Position numbers and translations under genes: made by a program | The notes under the pieces: model-generated | The model's database searches: none | What the model was told of the DNA's origin: nothing | The model's input: only the letters and a program-made list of their open reading frames with translations | Shown here: positions 48,818-56,613 of the stretch, one piece after another | Numbering within the stretch: the stretch's first letter is position 1 | Layout: each line of letters begins with the position of its first letter | DNA from: Brachybacterium sp. EE-P12 | Lineage (GTDB): Bacteria > Actinomycetota > Actinomycetes > Actinomycetales > Dermabacteraceae | DNA length: 64,000 nt | Reading direction: 5' to 3' | NCBI RefSeq assembly: GCF_003711805.1 | Contig: NZ_QXCP01000006.1 | Coordinates: 124,001 to 188,000 of the forward strand

Positions 48818-51800
48818 ATGAGCATCCAGGACCGCACCCCCTCGCAGGAGCAGGACGGCACCGCCCCCGGCATGGACTCGCCGCTGTTCGACGCGCTGAT
48901 CGGCGCGCGGCGCATGTTCAGCCGCTCCGAGAAGATCAGCGAGGACAACCGCGAGACCCACCGGGTCGGCGGTCGCGGCGGCGACTCCTTCTACCGCGAG
49001 CGCTGGAGCCACGACAAGGTGGTCCGCTCGACCCACGGCGTGAACTGCACCGGCTCCTGCTCCTGGAAGGTCTACGTCAAGGACGGCGTGATCACCTGGG
49101 AGTCGCAGGAGACGGACTACCCCTCCGCCGGCCCCGACAAGCCCGAGTACGAGCCGCGCGGCTGCCCCCGCGGCGCGTCCTTCTCCTGGTACACCTACTC
49201 GCCCACCCGGGTGCGCTACCCCTACGTGCGCTCCGAGCTGCTGCGCCTGTTCCGCGAGGAGAAGGCGAAGGTGCCCGGGGGAGACCCCGTCGAGGCCTGG
49301 AAGGCGATCGTCTCCGATCCCGAGAAGGCCATGCGCTACAAGCGTGCCCGCGGCAAGGGCGGGCTGGTGCGCGCCTCCTGGGAGGAGGCCGAGGAGCTCG
49401 TCGCCGCCGCCTACGTCCACACCGTCAAGGAGTTCGGCCCCGACCGCGCCACCGGCTTCTCGCCGATCCCCGCGATGAGCCAGGTCTCCTTCTCCTCCGG
49501 CGCCCGCTTCCACCAGCTCATCGGCGGCTCGATGCTGTCCTTCTACGACTGGTACGCGGATCTCCCGCCCGCCTCCCCGCAGGTCTTCGGCGACCAGACC
49601 GACGTGCCCGAGTCCGGTGACTGGTGGGACGCCGCCTACCTGATCATGTGGGGCTCCAACGTGCCCCTGACCCGCACCCCGGACGCGCACTGGATGGCGG
49701 AGGCCCGCTACCGCGGCCAGAAGGTCATCTCCGTCGCCCCGGACTACGCCGAGAGCGTCAAGTTCGCCGACGAGTGGCTCGCCCCGCACCCCGGCACCGA
49801 CGCCGCCCTCGCCATGGCGATGGGCCACACGATCCTGCGCGAGTTCTACGTCGACCGCCAGGTGCCCTACTTCGAGGACTACTCCAGGCAGTACACCGAC
49901 CTGCCCTTCCTCGTGCAGCTCGAGAAGCGCGAGGACGGCGCGTTCGTGCCCGGCAAGTTCCTCGTCGCGAGCGAGGCGGGGGAGCACCGCACCGCCGAGG
50001 CCGCGACCGAGCACGCCGACTTCAAGCCCATGATGTTCGACCGCGCGAGCGAGCAGGTCGTCGTACCCAACGGCACCCTCGGCCATCGCTTCTCGGCCGA
50101 CGGCGAGGGCCGCTGGAACCTCGAGCTCGGCGACCTCGACCCGGCGCTGAGCCTGCTGGGCCACCACCAGGAGGTGGCCGAGGTGCTGCTGCCCCGCTTC
50201 GACACGGCCGGCCAGGGCGGGCGCGGCGACGTCGCCCGCGGCGTGCCCGTGCGCGAGATCGACGGCCGGATCGTCACGACCGTCTTCGATCTGCTGCTGG
50301 CCGAGTACGGCGTGGGCCGGGAGGGCCTGCCCGGGCAGTGGGCGAGCGGACTCGACGACGCCGAGGCGCTGTACACCCCCGCCTGGCAGGAGACCATCAC
50401 GGGCGTGCCCGGCGTCGCCGCGGCGCGCATCGCCCGGGAGTTCGCGCAGAACGCGATCGACTCCGGCGGCCGCTCGATGATCATCATGGGCGCCGGCACG
50501 AACCACTGGTTCCACTCCGACACCATCTACCGCTCCTTCCTGACCCTCACGAACCTCTGCGGCACGCAGGGCGTCAACGGCGGCGGCTGGGCCCACTACG
50601 TCGGCCAGGAGAAGGTCCGCCCGATCACCGGCTGGCTCCACCTCGCCAACGCCCTGGACTGGTCCCGGCCCCCGCGCCAGATGACCCAGACCACCTACTG
50701 GTACATGCACACCGACCAGTGGCGCTACGACCGCTTCGGCGCGGACACCCTCGCCGCCACCACCGGCGCGGGGCACTTCGCGGGCACCACCACCGCCGAC
50801 GCCGTCGCCCTCTCCCAGCGGCTCGGCTGGCAGCCCTTCTATCCGCAGTTCGACATCTCCTCCCTCGACGTCGCCGATCGCGCCGCCGATGCGGGGGAGG
50901 AGACGATCCCCTATCTCGTCGACCAGCTCAAGCACGGCGGCATCAACTTCGCCGCCGAGGATCCCGACGCCTTCGAGAACCACCCGAAGATCTGGTCGAT
51001 CTGGCGGGCGAACACGCTGGGCTCCTCCGCCAAGGGCGACCAGTACTTCTTCCGTCACCTGCTGGGAGTGGACTCCGCCGCCACCGAGGAGGAGACCCCC
51101 GAGCACCTGCGGCCGAAGGACGTGCGCTGGAGGGAGGAGGCGCCCATCGGGAAGATCGACCTGATGCTCACCCTCGACTTCCGCATGACCAGCCACACCC
51201 TCCACTCCGACGTGGTGCTGCCTGCCGCGACCTGGTACGAGAAGCACGATCTGTCCACCACGGACATGCACCCCTTCGTCCACTCCTTCAACCCCGCGAT
51301 CTCCAACCCCTGGGAGTCCCGCACCGACTGGGAGACCTGGGCCGGGATCGCCAGGCGCTTCAGCGAGCTCGCCGAGACGCACCTTGGCACCCGCAAGGAC
51401 GTCGTCGCCTTCCCGCTCCAGCACGACACCCCCGGCGAGCTCGCCACCCCGCACGGCCGCGTGCGGGACTGGAAGAGGGGCGAGTGCGAGCCCGTGCCGG
51501 GCCTGACCATGCCCACCCTGGTCGAGGTCGAGCGCGACTACACGCAGGTCCACGCGAAGTTCACCTCGATCGGCCCGCTGCTCGACACGCTCGGGATGAC
51601 CACCAAGGGCATCACCTACGACGTGAAGGACTACGTCGCCGAGCTCGGGCGCCTGAACGGCACCCACCGCACCGGCCCCGCCGCCGGCCGCCCCAAGCTC
51701 GAGACGGACCTGCAGGCCTGCGAGTTCATCCTGGGGCTCTCCGGCACCACCAACGGGCACATGGCCACAGAGGGCTTCAAGACCCTCGAGAAGCGCACCG

Positions 51801-52573
51801 GCACCCGCCTGCACGACCTCGCCGCCGAGAACGAGGGCAAGCGGATCCACTTCGCCGACACCAAGGCCGCGCCGGTCCCGGTGATCACGAGCCCGGAGTG
51901 GTCCGGCTCCGAGTCCGGCGGGCGCCGATACAGCCCCTTCACCATCAACGTGGAGCGCAAGAAGCCCTGGCACACCCTCACCGGGCGCCAGCACTACTAC
52001 CTCGACCACGACTGGATGCTCGAGATGGGCGAGGCGCTGCCCGTGTTCCGGCCCCCGCTGGACATGACCGCCCTGTTCGGCGAGCGGGCGCTGGGGGAGA
52101 AGGACGAGGCCGGCACCTCGATCTCGGTGCGCTACCTGACCCCGCACAACAAGTGGGCGATCCACTCGATGTACATGGAGAACTTCTTCATGATGAACCT
52201 CTCCCGCGGCGGGCAGACGATCTGGATGAGCGTCGAGGACGCCGAGGCCGTCGGCATCACCGACAACGACTGGATCGAGGCCACCAACCGCAACGGCGTG
52301 GTCGCCGCGAGAGCCGTCGTCTCCCACCGCATGCCCAAGGGCACCGCCTTCATGCACCACGCCCAGGACCGCACCGTGAACGTGCCGCTGACCGAGCGGG
52401 ACGGCATGCGCGGCGGCATCCACAACTCGCTGACCCGCATCATGCTCAAGCCCTCCCACCTGATCGGCGGCTACGGCCAGCTGTCCTACGCCTTCAACTA
52501 CTACGGCCCGACGGGGAACCAGCGCGACGAGGTCACGATGATCCGCAAGCGCACCGCCCCCGTCGAGTACTGA
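48818..52573 (+). CDS. narG: respiratory nitrate reductase alpha subunit
   Basis: A 1251-residue molybdenum bis-MGD catalytic subunit that reduces nitrate to nitrite on the cytoplasmic face of the membrane. The N-terminal [4Fe-4S] site uses the His/Cys pattern RSTHGVNCTGSCSWKVYVKDG with later GCPRG. Other segments are RYPYVRSELL, YDWYADLPPASPQVFGDQTDVPESGDWWDAAYLI (with the Mo-ligand Asp expected here), and LTPHNKWAIHSMY. No Tat signal is evident, as expected for NarG. It is followed 26 bases later by narH. Confidence 0.97.
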   Translation: MSIQDRTPSQEQDGTAPGMDSPLFDALIGARRMFSRSEKISEDNRETHRVGGRGGDSFYRERWSHDKVVRSTHGVNCTGSCSWKVYVKDGVITWESQETDYPSAGPDKPEYEPRGCPRGASFSWYTYSPTRVRYPYVRSELLRLFREEKAKVPGGDPVEAWKAIVSDPEKAMRYKRARGKGGLVRASWEEAEELVAAAYVHTVKEFGPDRATGFSPIPAMSQVSFSSGARFHQLIGGSMLSFYDWYADLPPASPQVFGDQTDVPESGDWWDAAYLIMWGSNVPLTRTPDAHWMAEARYRGQKVISVAPDYAESVKFADEWLAPHPGTDAALAMAMGHTILREFYVDRQVPYFEDYSRQYTDLPFLVQLEKREDGAFVPGKFLVASEAGEHRTAEAATEHADFKPMMFDRASEQVVVPNGTLGHRFSADGEGRWNLELGDLDPALSLLGHHQEVAEVLLPRFDTAGQGGRGDVARGVPVREIDGRIVTTVFDLLLAEYGVGREGLPGQWASGLDDAEALYTPAWQETITGVPGVAAARIAREFAQNAIDSGGRSMIIMGAGTNHWFHSDTIYRSFLTLTNLCGTQGVNGGGWAHYVGQEKVRPITGWLHLANALDWSRPPRQMTQTTYWYMHTDQWRYDRFGADTLAATTGAGHFAGTTTADAVALSQRLGWQPFYPQFDISSLDVADRAADAGEETIPYLVDQLKHGGINFAAEDPDAFENHPKIWSIWRANTLGSSAKGDQYFFRHLLGVDSAATEEETPEHLRPKDVRWREEAPIGKIDLMLTLDFRMTSHTLHSDVVLPAATWYEKHDLSTTDMHPFVHSFNPAISNPWESRTDWETWAGIARRFSELAETHLGTRKDVVAFPLQHDTPGELATPHGRVRDWKRGECEPVPGLTMPTLVEVERDYTQVHAKFTSIGPLLDTLGMTTKGITYDVKDYVAELGRLNGTHRTGPAAGRPKLETDLQACEFILGLSGTTNGHMATEGFKTLEKRTGTRLHDLAAENEGKRIHFADTKAAPVPVITSPEWSGSESGGRRYSPFTINVERKKPWHTLTGRQHYYLDHDWMLEMGEALPVFRPPLDMTALFGERALGEKDEAGTSISVRYLTPHNKWAIHSMYMENFFMMNLSRGGQTIWMSVEDAEAVGITDNDWIEATNRNGVVAARAVVSHRMPKGTAFMHHAQDRTVNVPLTERDGMRGGIHNSLTRIMLKPSHLIGGYGQLSYAFNYYGPTGNQRDEVTMIRKRTAPVEY

Positions 52574-52599
52574 GCACCGAGAGAACGAGGAGAGACGAC

Positions 52600-54234
52600 A
52601 TGCGCGTCATGGCCCAGATGTCGATGGTGATGAACCTCGACAAGTGCATCGGCTGCCACACCTGCTCGGTGACCTGCAAGCAGGCGTGGACGAACCGCTC
52701 CGGCACGGAGTACATCTGGTTCAACAACGTCGAGACCCGGCCCGGGCAGGGCTACCCCCGCGGCTACGAGGACCAGGAGAAGTGGAAGGGCGGCTGGGAG
52801 CTCAGCGCGAGCGGGCGCCTCAAGCCCAAGGCCGGCGGCCGCCTCACCAAGCTCCTGCAGCTGTTCTCGAACCCGAAGCTGCCCGGCATCGAGGACTACT
52901 ACGAGCCGTGGACCTACGAGTACGACAAGCTGCTCAACGCCCCCGCGCAGCAGCAGAACATCCCCACCGCGCCCCCGAAGTCCCTCATCACGGGGGAGCG
53001 CACCCAGATCCAGTGGTCGGGGAACTGGGACGACGACCTCGGCGGCACGTACCTGCACAAGGACAAGGACCCGATGCTCAAGGGCATCGAGGACAAGGTC
53101 CAGTTCGAGTTCGACCAGACCTTCATGTTCTACCTGCCCCGCATCTGCGAGCACTGCCTGAACCCCACCTGCGTGGCCTCCTGCCCCTCCGGCGCGATCT
53201 ACAAGCGCGAGGAGGACGGCATCGTCCTGGTGGACCAGGACGGCTGCCGCGGCTGGCGCATGTGCATCACCGGCTGCCCCTACAAGAAGATCTACTTCAA
53301 CCACCGCACCGGCAAGGCCGAGAAGTGCACCTTCTGCTACCCCCGCATCGAGCAGGGCGAGCCGACGGTGTGCGCCGAGACCTGCGTGGGCCGCCTGCGC
53401 TACATCGGCCTGGTCCTCTACGACGCCGACCGCGTCACCGAGGCCGCCTCCACCCGGGACGAGAAGGAGCTCTACCGCGCCCAGCGCGACATCATTCTCG
53501 ACCCCCACGACCCCGAGGTGATCGCGGGCGCGAAGGCCTCCGGCATCCCGCACGACTGGCTGCTGGCCGCGCAGAAGTCGCCCACCTACAAGCTCATCAA
53601 GGACTACGAGGTCGCGCTCCCGCTGCACCCCGAGTACCGCACCATGCCGATGGTCTGGTACATCCCGCCGCTCTCCCCGGTCGTGGACGTCGTGCGCGAC
53701 ACCGGCTACGACGCGGAGGACGCCGAGAACCTCTTCGCCGCGATCGACGCTCTGCGCATCCCGGTGGAGTACCTCGCGAACCTCTTCACCGCCGGGGACG
53801 TGCCCACCGTCGAGCGGGTGCTGTACCGGATGGCCGCGATGCGCTCGTACATGCGCGACATCAACCTCGGCAACGCGCCCCGCGAGGGCATCGCGAACGC
53901 CGTCGGGATGGACGGCGAGACCATGCAGGAGATGTACCGCCTGCTCGCGATCGCGAAGTACGAGGACCGCTACGTCATCCCCGTCGGCCACCACGAGTCC
54001 GCCCACGACCTCGAGTCCACCGGCACGGACTGCCCGCTGAACGCCCCCGGCGGCCCCGGCATGGGCATGTCCCTGCCCGAGGAGTCCCTCGGCATGGCCG
54101 GACCGGGGTACGCCACCAAGCGCCAGCAGACCACGCCCGACCGCCCCGAGGGCGTGCGGATCAACCTGCTGAACTGGGACGGGCGCGGCCGTCCCGACGG
54201 GCTCTTCCCCGAGCCCGCGACGGGAGGTGCCTGA
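52600..54234 (+). CDS. narH: respiratory nitrate reductase beta subunit
   Basis: A 544-residue electron-transfer subunit with four Fe-S clusters. The ligand sets are CIGCHTCSVTCKQAW near residue 16, CEHCLNPTCVASCPSGAIYKR, CRGWRMCITGCPYKKIYFN (containing the Trp that marks a [3Fe-4S] cluster) and CTFCYPRIEQGEPTVCAETCVGRLRY. It passes electrons from NarI heme to NarG. An AACGAGGAG site precedes 52600. The last base overlaps the narJ start. Confidence 0.97.
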   Translation: MRVMAQMSMVMNLDKCIGCHTCSVTCKQAWTNRSGTEYIWFNNVETRPGQGYPRGYEDQEKWKGGWELSASGRLKPKAGGRLTKLLQLFSNPKLPGIEDYYEPWTYEYDKLLNAPAQQQNIPTAPPKSLITGERTQIQWSGNWDDDLGGTYLHKDKDPMLKGIEDKVQFEFDQTFMFYLPRICEHCLNPTCVASCPSGAIYKREEDGIVLVDQDGCRGWRMCITGCPYKKIYFNHRTGKAEKCTFCYPRIEQGEPTVCAETCVGRLRYIGLVLYDADRVTEAASTRDEKELYRAQRDIILDPHDPEVIAGAKASGIPHDWLLAAQKSPTYKLIKDYEVALPLHPEYRTMPMVWYIPPLSPVVDVVRDTGYDAEDAENLFAAIDALRIPVEYLANLFTAGDVPTVERVLYRMAAMRSYMRDINLGNAPREGIANAVGMDGETMQEMYRLLAIAKYEDRYVIPVGHHESAHDLESTGTDCPLNAPGGPGMGMSLPEESLGMAGPGYATKRQQTTPDRPEGVRINLLNWDGRGRPDGLFPEPATGGA

Positions 54235-55070
54235 TGGGCGCCCTCGCCCGCCTGCTGGGCCGGCGCACGGCCGACGGCGACGCGTCGGGGAGCACGGCCA
54301 CCGCGACCCTGCCGCCGAAGCGCGCGCGCTCGCCGAAGGACCTGCTGCACGCCTCCGGGATGGATCTGCCGGCGCTGCGCACCACCTGGCTCGCCGTCTC
54401 CTGGCTGCTGACCTATCCCGACGAGCAGGTCCGCTCCCGGCTCGGGGACCTCGAGGTGCTGGTCCAGGACCTTCCCGAGCCCGTCCGCGGCGAGCTCGCA
54501 CGGACCCTCGAGGCGCTCGCCGGCATGGACCCCGTCGTCCTCCAGGAGCAGTACGTCGACACCTTCGACACGCGCCGCCGGGGGTGCCTGCACCTGACCT
54601 ACTTCAGCCACGGCGACACCCGCCGCCGCGGGATGGCGCTGCTGCGCATTAAGCAGGACTTCCGCGCCGCGGGCGTGGAGGTCGGCGAGAAGGAGCTTCC
54701 CGACCACCTCCCGCTGGTGCTCGAGTTCGCCGCCGGGCACGACCCGGAGCGGGGCGCGAAGATCCTGCGCGGGAACCGCCCCGGCGTCGAGCTGCTGCGC
54801 CTGCACCTGGCGGAGATCGACTCGCCCTGGCACGGCGCGCTGGTGGGCCTGTGCGCGACCCTGCCGCCGCTGGACGCCGACGACCGCGCCGCCGTGCTCC
54901 GCCTGGCCGAGGAGGGGCCGGAGGAGGAGACCGTGGGCCTGGACGGCTACGGCCTCGACGCCGACGCCGCGGCGCTGGGCGGGCAGACCTTCGCCGCGAG
55001 CGGCTGCGACTCCCGGGCCACCGCCCCCGGCCCCGTTCCCGTGGACCTGCTGAGAGGACGACCCTCATGA
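54234..55070 (+). CDS. narJ: nitrate reductase molybdenum cofactor assembly chaperone
   Basis: A 278-residue cytoplasmic chaperone of the TorD/NarJ family that inserts the molybdenum cofactor into NarG and is not part of the final enzyme. The family core is VSWLLTYPDEQVRSRLGDLE, QEQYVDTFDTRRRGCLHLTYFSHGDTRRRGMALLRIKQ and ELPDHLPLVLEFAA. The first about 50 residues are a poorly conserved, Thr/Ala/Arg-rich extension. Its ATG shares a base with the narH stop, and narI overlaps its end by four bases. Confidence 0.94.
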   Translation: MGALARLLGRRTADGDASGSTATATLPPKRARSPKDLLHASGMDLPALRTTWLAVSWLLTYPDEQVRSRLGDLEVLVQDLPEPVRGELARTLEALAGMDPVVLQEQYVDTFDTRRRGCLHLTYFSHGDTRRRGMALLRIKQDFRAAGVEVGEKELPDHLPLVLEFAAGHDPERGAKILRGNRPGVELLRLHLAEIDSPWHGALVGLCATLPPLDADDRAAVLRLAEEGPEEETVGLDGYGLDADAAALGGQTFAASGCDSRATAPGPVPVDLLRGRPS

Positions 55071-55798
55071 ACGACACCTCGACCCTCGACCTGCTGCTGT
55101 GGGTGGTGCTGCCCTACATGGTCCTGGCGGTCTTCGTGCTCGGGCACGTGTGGCGCTTCCGCGCCGACCGCTTCGGCTGGACCACCCGCTCGAGCCAGAT
55201 CTACGAGTCCAAGCTGCTCTCGATCGGCTCGCCGATGTTCCACTTCGGGATCATCGGGATCTTCTTCGGCCACGTGGTGGGGCTCGGGATCCCGAAGTCC
55301 TGGACCCGCTTCCTGGGGATCTCCGACCACGTCTACCACCTCATGGCGGTCACGGTCGGGCTCGCCGCGGCGGTCGCCTGCGTGGGCGGGCTGATGATCC
55401 TGCTGTACCGCCGCCGCACCAACACGCGCGTGTTCGGGGCGACGACGGTGGGGGACAAGATCATGTACCTCCTGCTCACCCTGGTGATCACCTTCGGCGT
55501 GCTCGCCACCCTCGTGCACACGACCATCGGGGACTACGACTACCGCGAGGGAGTCTCGATCTGGTTCCGCCAGTTCTGGACGCTGCAGCCCTCGACGGAG
55601 CTGATGAGCCAGGCCCCGATCTTCTTCCAGCTGCACGTGCTCAGCGCCCTGCTGCTCTTCGCGGCGTGGCCCTTCACGCGTCTGGTGCACGTCTTCGCGG
55701 CACCGGTGGGCTACCTGACCCGGCCCTACATCGTCTACCGCAGCAAGGACCCGCGCCGCGAGTCCGAGCGCCGCGGCTGGGAGAAGGTGGACTTCTGA
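55067..55798 (+). CDS. narI: respiratory nitrate reductase gamma (cytochrome b) subunit
   Basis: A 243-residue membrane diheme cytochrome b that oxidises menaquinol and anchors NarGH. Five membrane segments are visible, the first WVVLPYMVLAVFVLGHVWRF. Heme histidines fit FHFGIIGIFFGHVVG in segment two, and the later LHVLSALLLFAAWPFTRLVHVF. The start overlaps the narJ stop (ATGA). Confidence 0.95.
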   Translation: MNDTSTLDLLLWVVLPYMVLAVFVLGHVWRFRADRFGWTTRSSQIYESKLLSIGSPMFHFGIIGIFFGHVVGLGIPKSWTRFLGISDHVYHLMAVTVGLAAAVACVGGLMILLYRRRTNTRVFGATTVGDKIMYLLLTLVITFGVLATLVHTTIGDYDYREGVSIWFRQFWTLQPSTELMSQAPIFFQLHVLSALLLFAAWPFTRLVHVFAAPVGYLTRPYIVYRSKDPRRESERRGWEKVDF

Positions 55799-56070
55799 TG
55801 GCGAGCAGACCCCCTGTGACCCGGCAGAGCGACTGGGAGACGACGCTGCTGCCCTGGCTGCGCGACGTCGCCGCGGATCTCGAGGTCGGCGGTGTGGACC
55901 TCGACGTCGACCGGGTGCACACGATGACCGGAGTGGTGGCCGACGGGGTGCAGCGCTCGATGGCGCCGATCTCCGCCTTCCTGGTCGGGGCGGCAGTGGC
56001 GCGCGGTGCCGGGCTCGAGGAGGCCTGCACCGCGGTCGAGGAGCTCACCCGCGCCCGGGCGAAGGCGTGA
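55798..56070 (+). CDS. DUF6457 family protein at the end of the nar operon
   Basis: A 90-residue helical protein: LPWLRDVAADLEVGGVDLDVDRVHTMTGVVADGVQRSMAPISAFLVGAAVARGAGLEE. The pattern (ADGVxRxxAPxSAFLVGxAxAxG) matches DUF6457, which in actinobacteria is often next to or fused with MobA-type molybdenum cofactor guanylyltransferases. Its ATG shares a base with the narI stop, so it belongs to the operon. A role in supplying or maturing the NarG molybdenum cofactor is inferred from context only. Confidence 0.75.
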   Translation: MASRPPVTRQSDWETTLLPWLRDVAADLEVGGVDLDVDRVHTMTGVVADGVQRSMAPISAFLVGAAVARGAGLEEACTAVEELTRARAKA

Positions 56071-56097
56071 GAGCCCGGAATACCTTGCCCCTGCCTC

Positions 56098-56125
56098 TTG
56101 TGATTGCGTTCACAGACGGTAGTCT
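56098..56125 (+). promoter_or_regulatory. promoter of the IETNP repeat gene
   Basis: TTGTGA (56098-56103) and TAGTCT (56120-56125) with a 16-base spacer form a fair sigma-70-type promoter about 57 bases before the GTG start at 56183. The leader contains GAGAGGAA as a ribosome binding site. Confidence 0.55.
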
Positions 56126-56182
56126 GGTACCTGCGGGCGCCCCCTCCCCGCTACCCCCGTCGCCCCCGAGAGGAACCGTCCG

Positions 56183-56536
56183 GTGATCAGCTCCCGTCCC
56201 AGCCATTCCGAGAACTCCCCCCGCATCGCACGTGCGGGTCGTGCGGCGAGGTTCGCCGCGGGTCTCCTGTTCGCCGGCGCCCTCGGCGTCGCCGGTGCCG
56301 GCGCCGCCGCCGCGATCGAGACGAACCCGCAGAAGATCGAGACCAATCCTCTGATCGAGACCAACCCTCTGATCGAGACGAATCCGCAGAAGATCGAGAC
56401 GAACCCGCTCAAGCGGATCGAGACGAACCCGCTCAAGCGGATCGAGACGAATCCCCAGCGGATCGAGACGAACCCTCTGATCGAGACGAACCCTCTGATC
56501 GAGACGAACCCTCTGATCGAGACCAATCCGCTGTGA
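56183..56536 (+). CDS. secreted tandem-repeat protein made of IETNP units
   Basis: A 117-residue protein with an N-terminal Sec-type signal (basic RIARAGRAARF, hydrophobic AAGLLFAGALGVAGAGAAAA). Its mature part is entirely eleven tandem copies of IETNP with short linkers: L, QK, QR or LKR. The chain ends exactly on a unit (IETNPL). No Cys, aromatic residues or LPxTG anchor are in the repeat part. I recognise no family. The GTG start is supported by a promoter and ribosome binding site, and a strong terminator follows, so it is a free-standing expressed gene. Possible roles (surface filament, peptide precursor, ion or wall binder) are speculation. Confidence 0.85.
   Translation: MISSRPSHSENSPRIARAGRAARFAAGLLFAGALGVAGAGAAAAIETNPQKIETNPLIETNPLIETNPQKIETNPLKRIETNPLKRIETNPQRIETNPLIETNPLIETNPLIETNPL
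56317..56533 (+). repeat. in-gene tandem repeats, 18-24 bp units
   Basis: Eleven units beginning ATCGAGAC encode IETNP. They come in 18-base (IETNPL), 21-base (IETNPQK/QR) and 24-base (IETNPLKR) sizes. Some neighbours are identical (the two 24-base units; three consecutive 18-base units), others differ only at synonymous positions, suggesting recent duplication and loss. Confidence 0.9.
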
Positions 56537-56556
56537 CCCGCAGCTGATCCAGGACC

Positions 56557-56586
56557 ACGGCCGGCGCCCACCAGGGCGCCGGCCGT
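56557..56586. terminator. bidirectional terminator after the IETNP gene
   Basis: A 13-base perfect inverted repeat ACGGCCGGCGCCC (56557-56569) / GGGCGCCGGCCGT (56574-56586) with a 4-base loop, between two convergent genes. Confidence 0.85.
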
Positions 56587-56613
56587 CGTCGTGCCGTCCG
56601 CCGTGCTGCGAGC

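Noticed and set aside
47558-52459. A very long open frame on the minus strand across narK and narG (and similar ones at 6778-11103 and 21553-25809)
   Set aside because: In DNA this GC-rich, frames opposite strong genes stay open by chance. The products are Gly/Ala/Val/Asp/His-rich without domains, and the plus-strand genes have clear motifs.
56317-56533. Regular repeats that could be mistaken for a CRISPR array
   Set aside because: The units are contiguous, in frame and translated as IETNP. There are no unique spacers and no cas genes.
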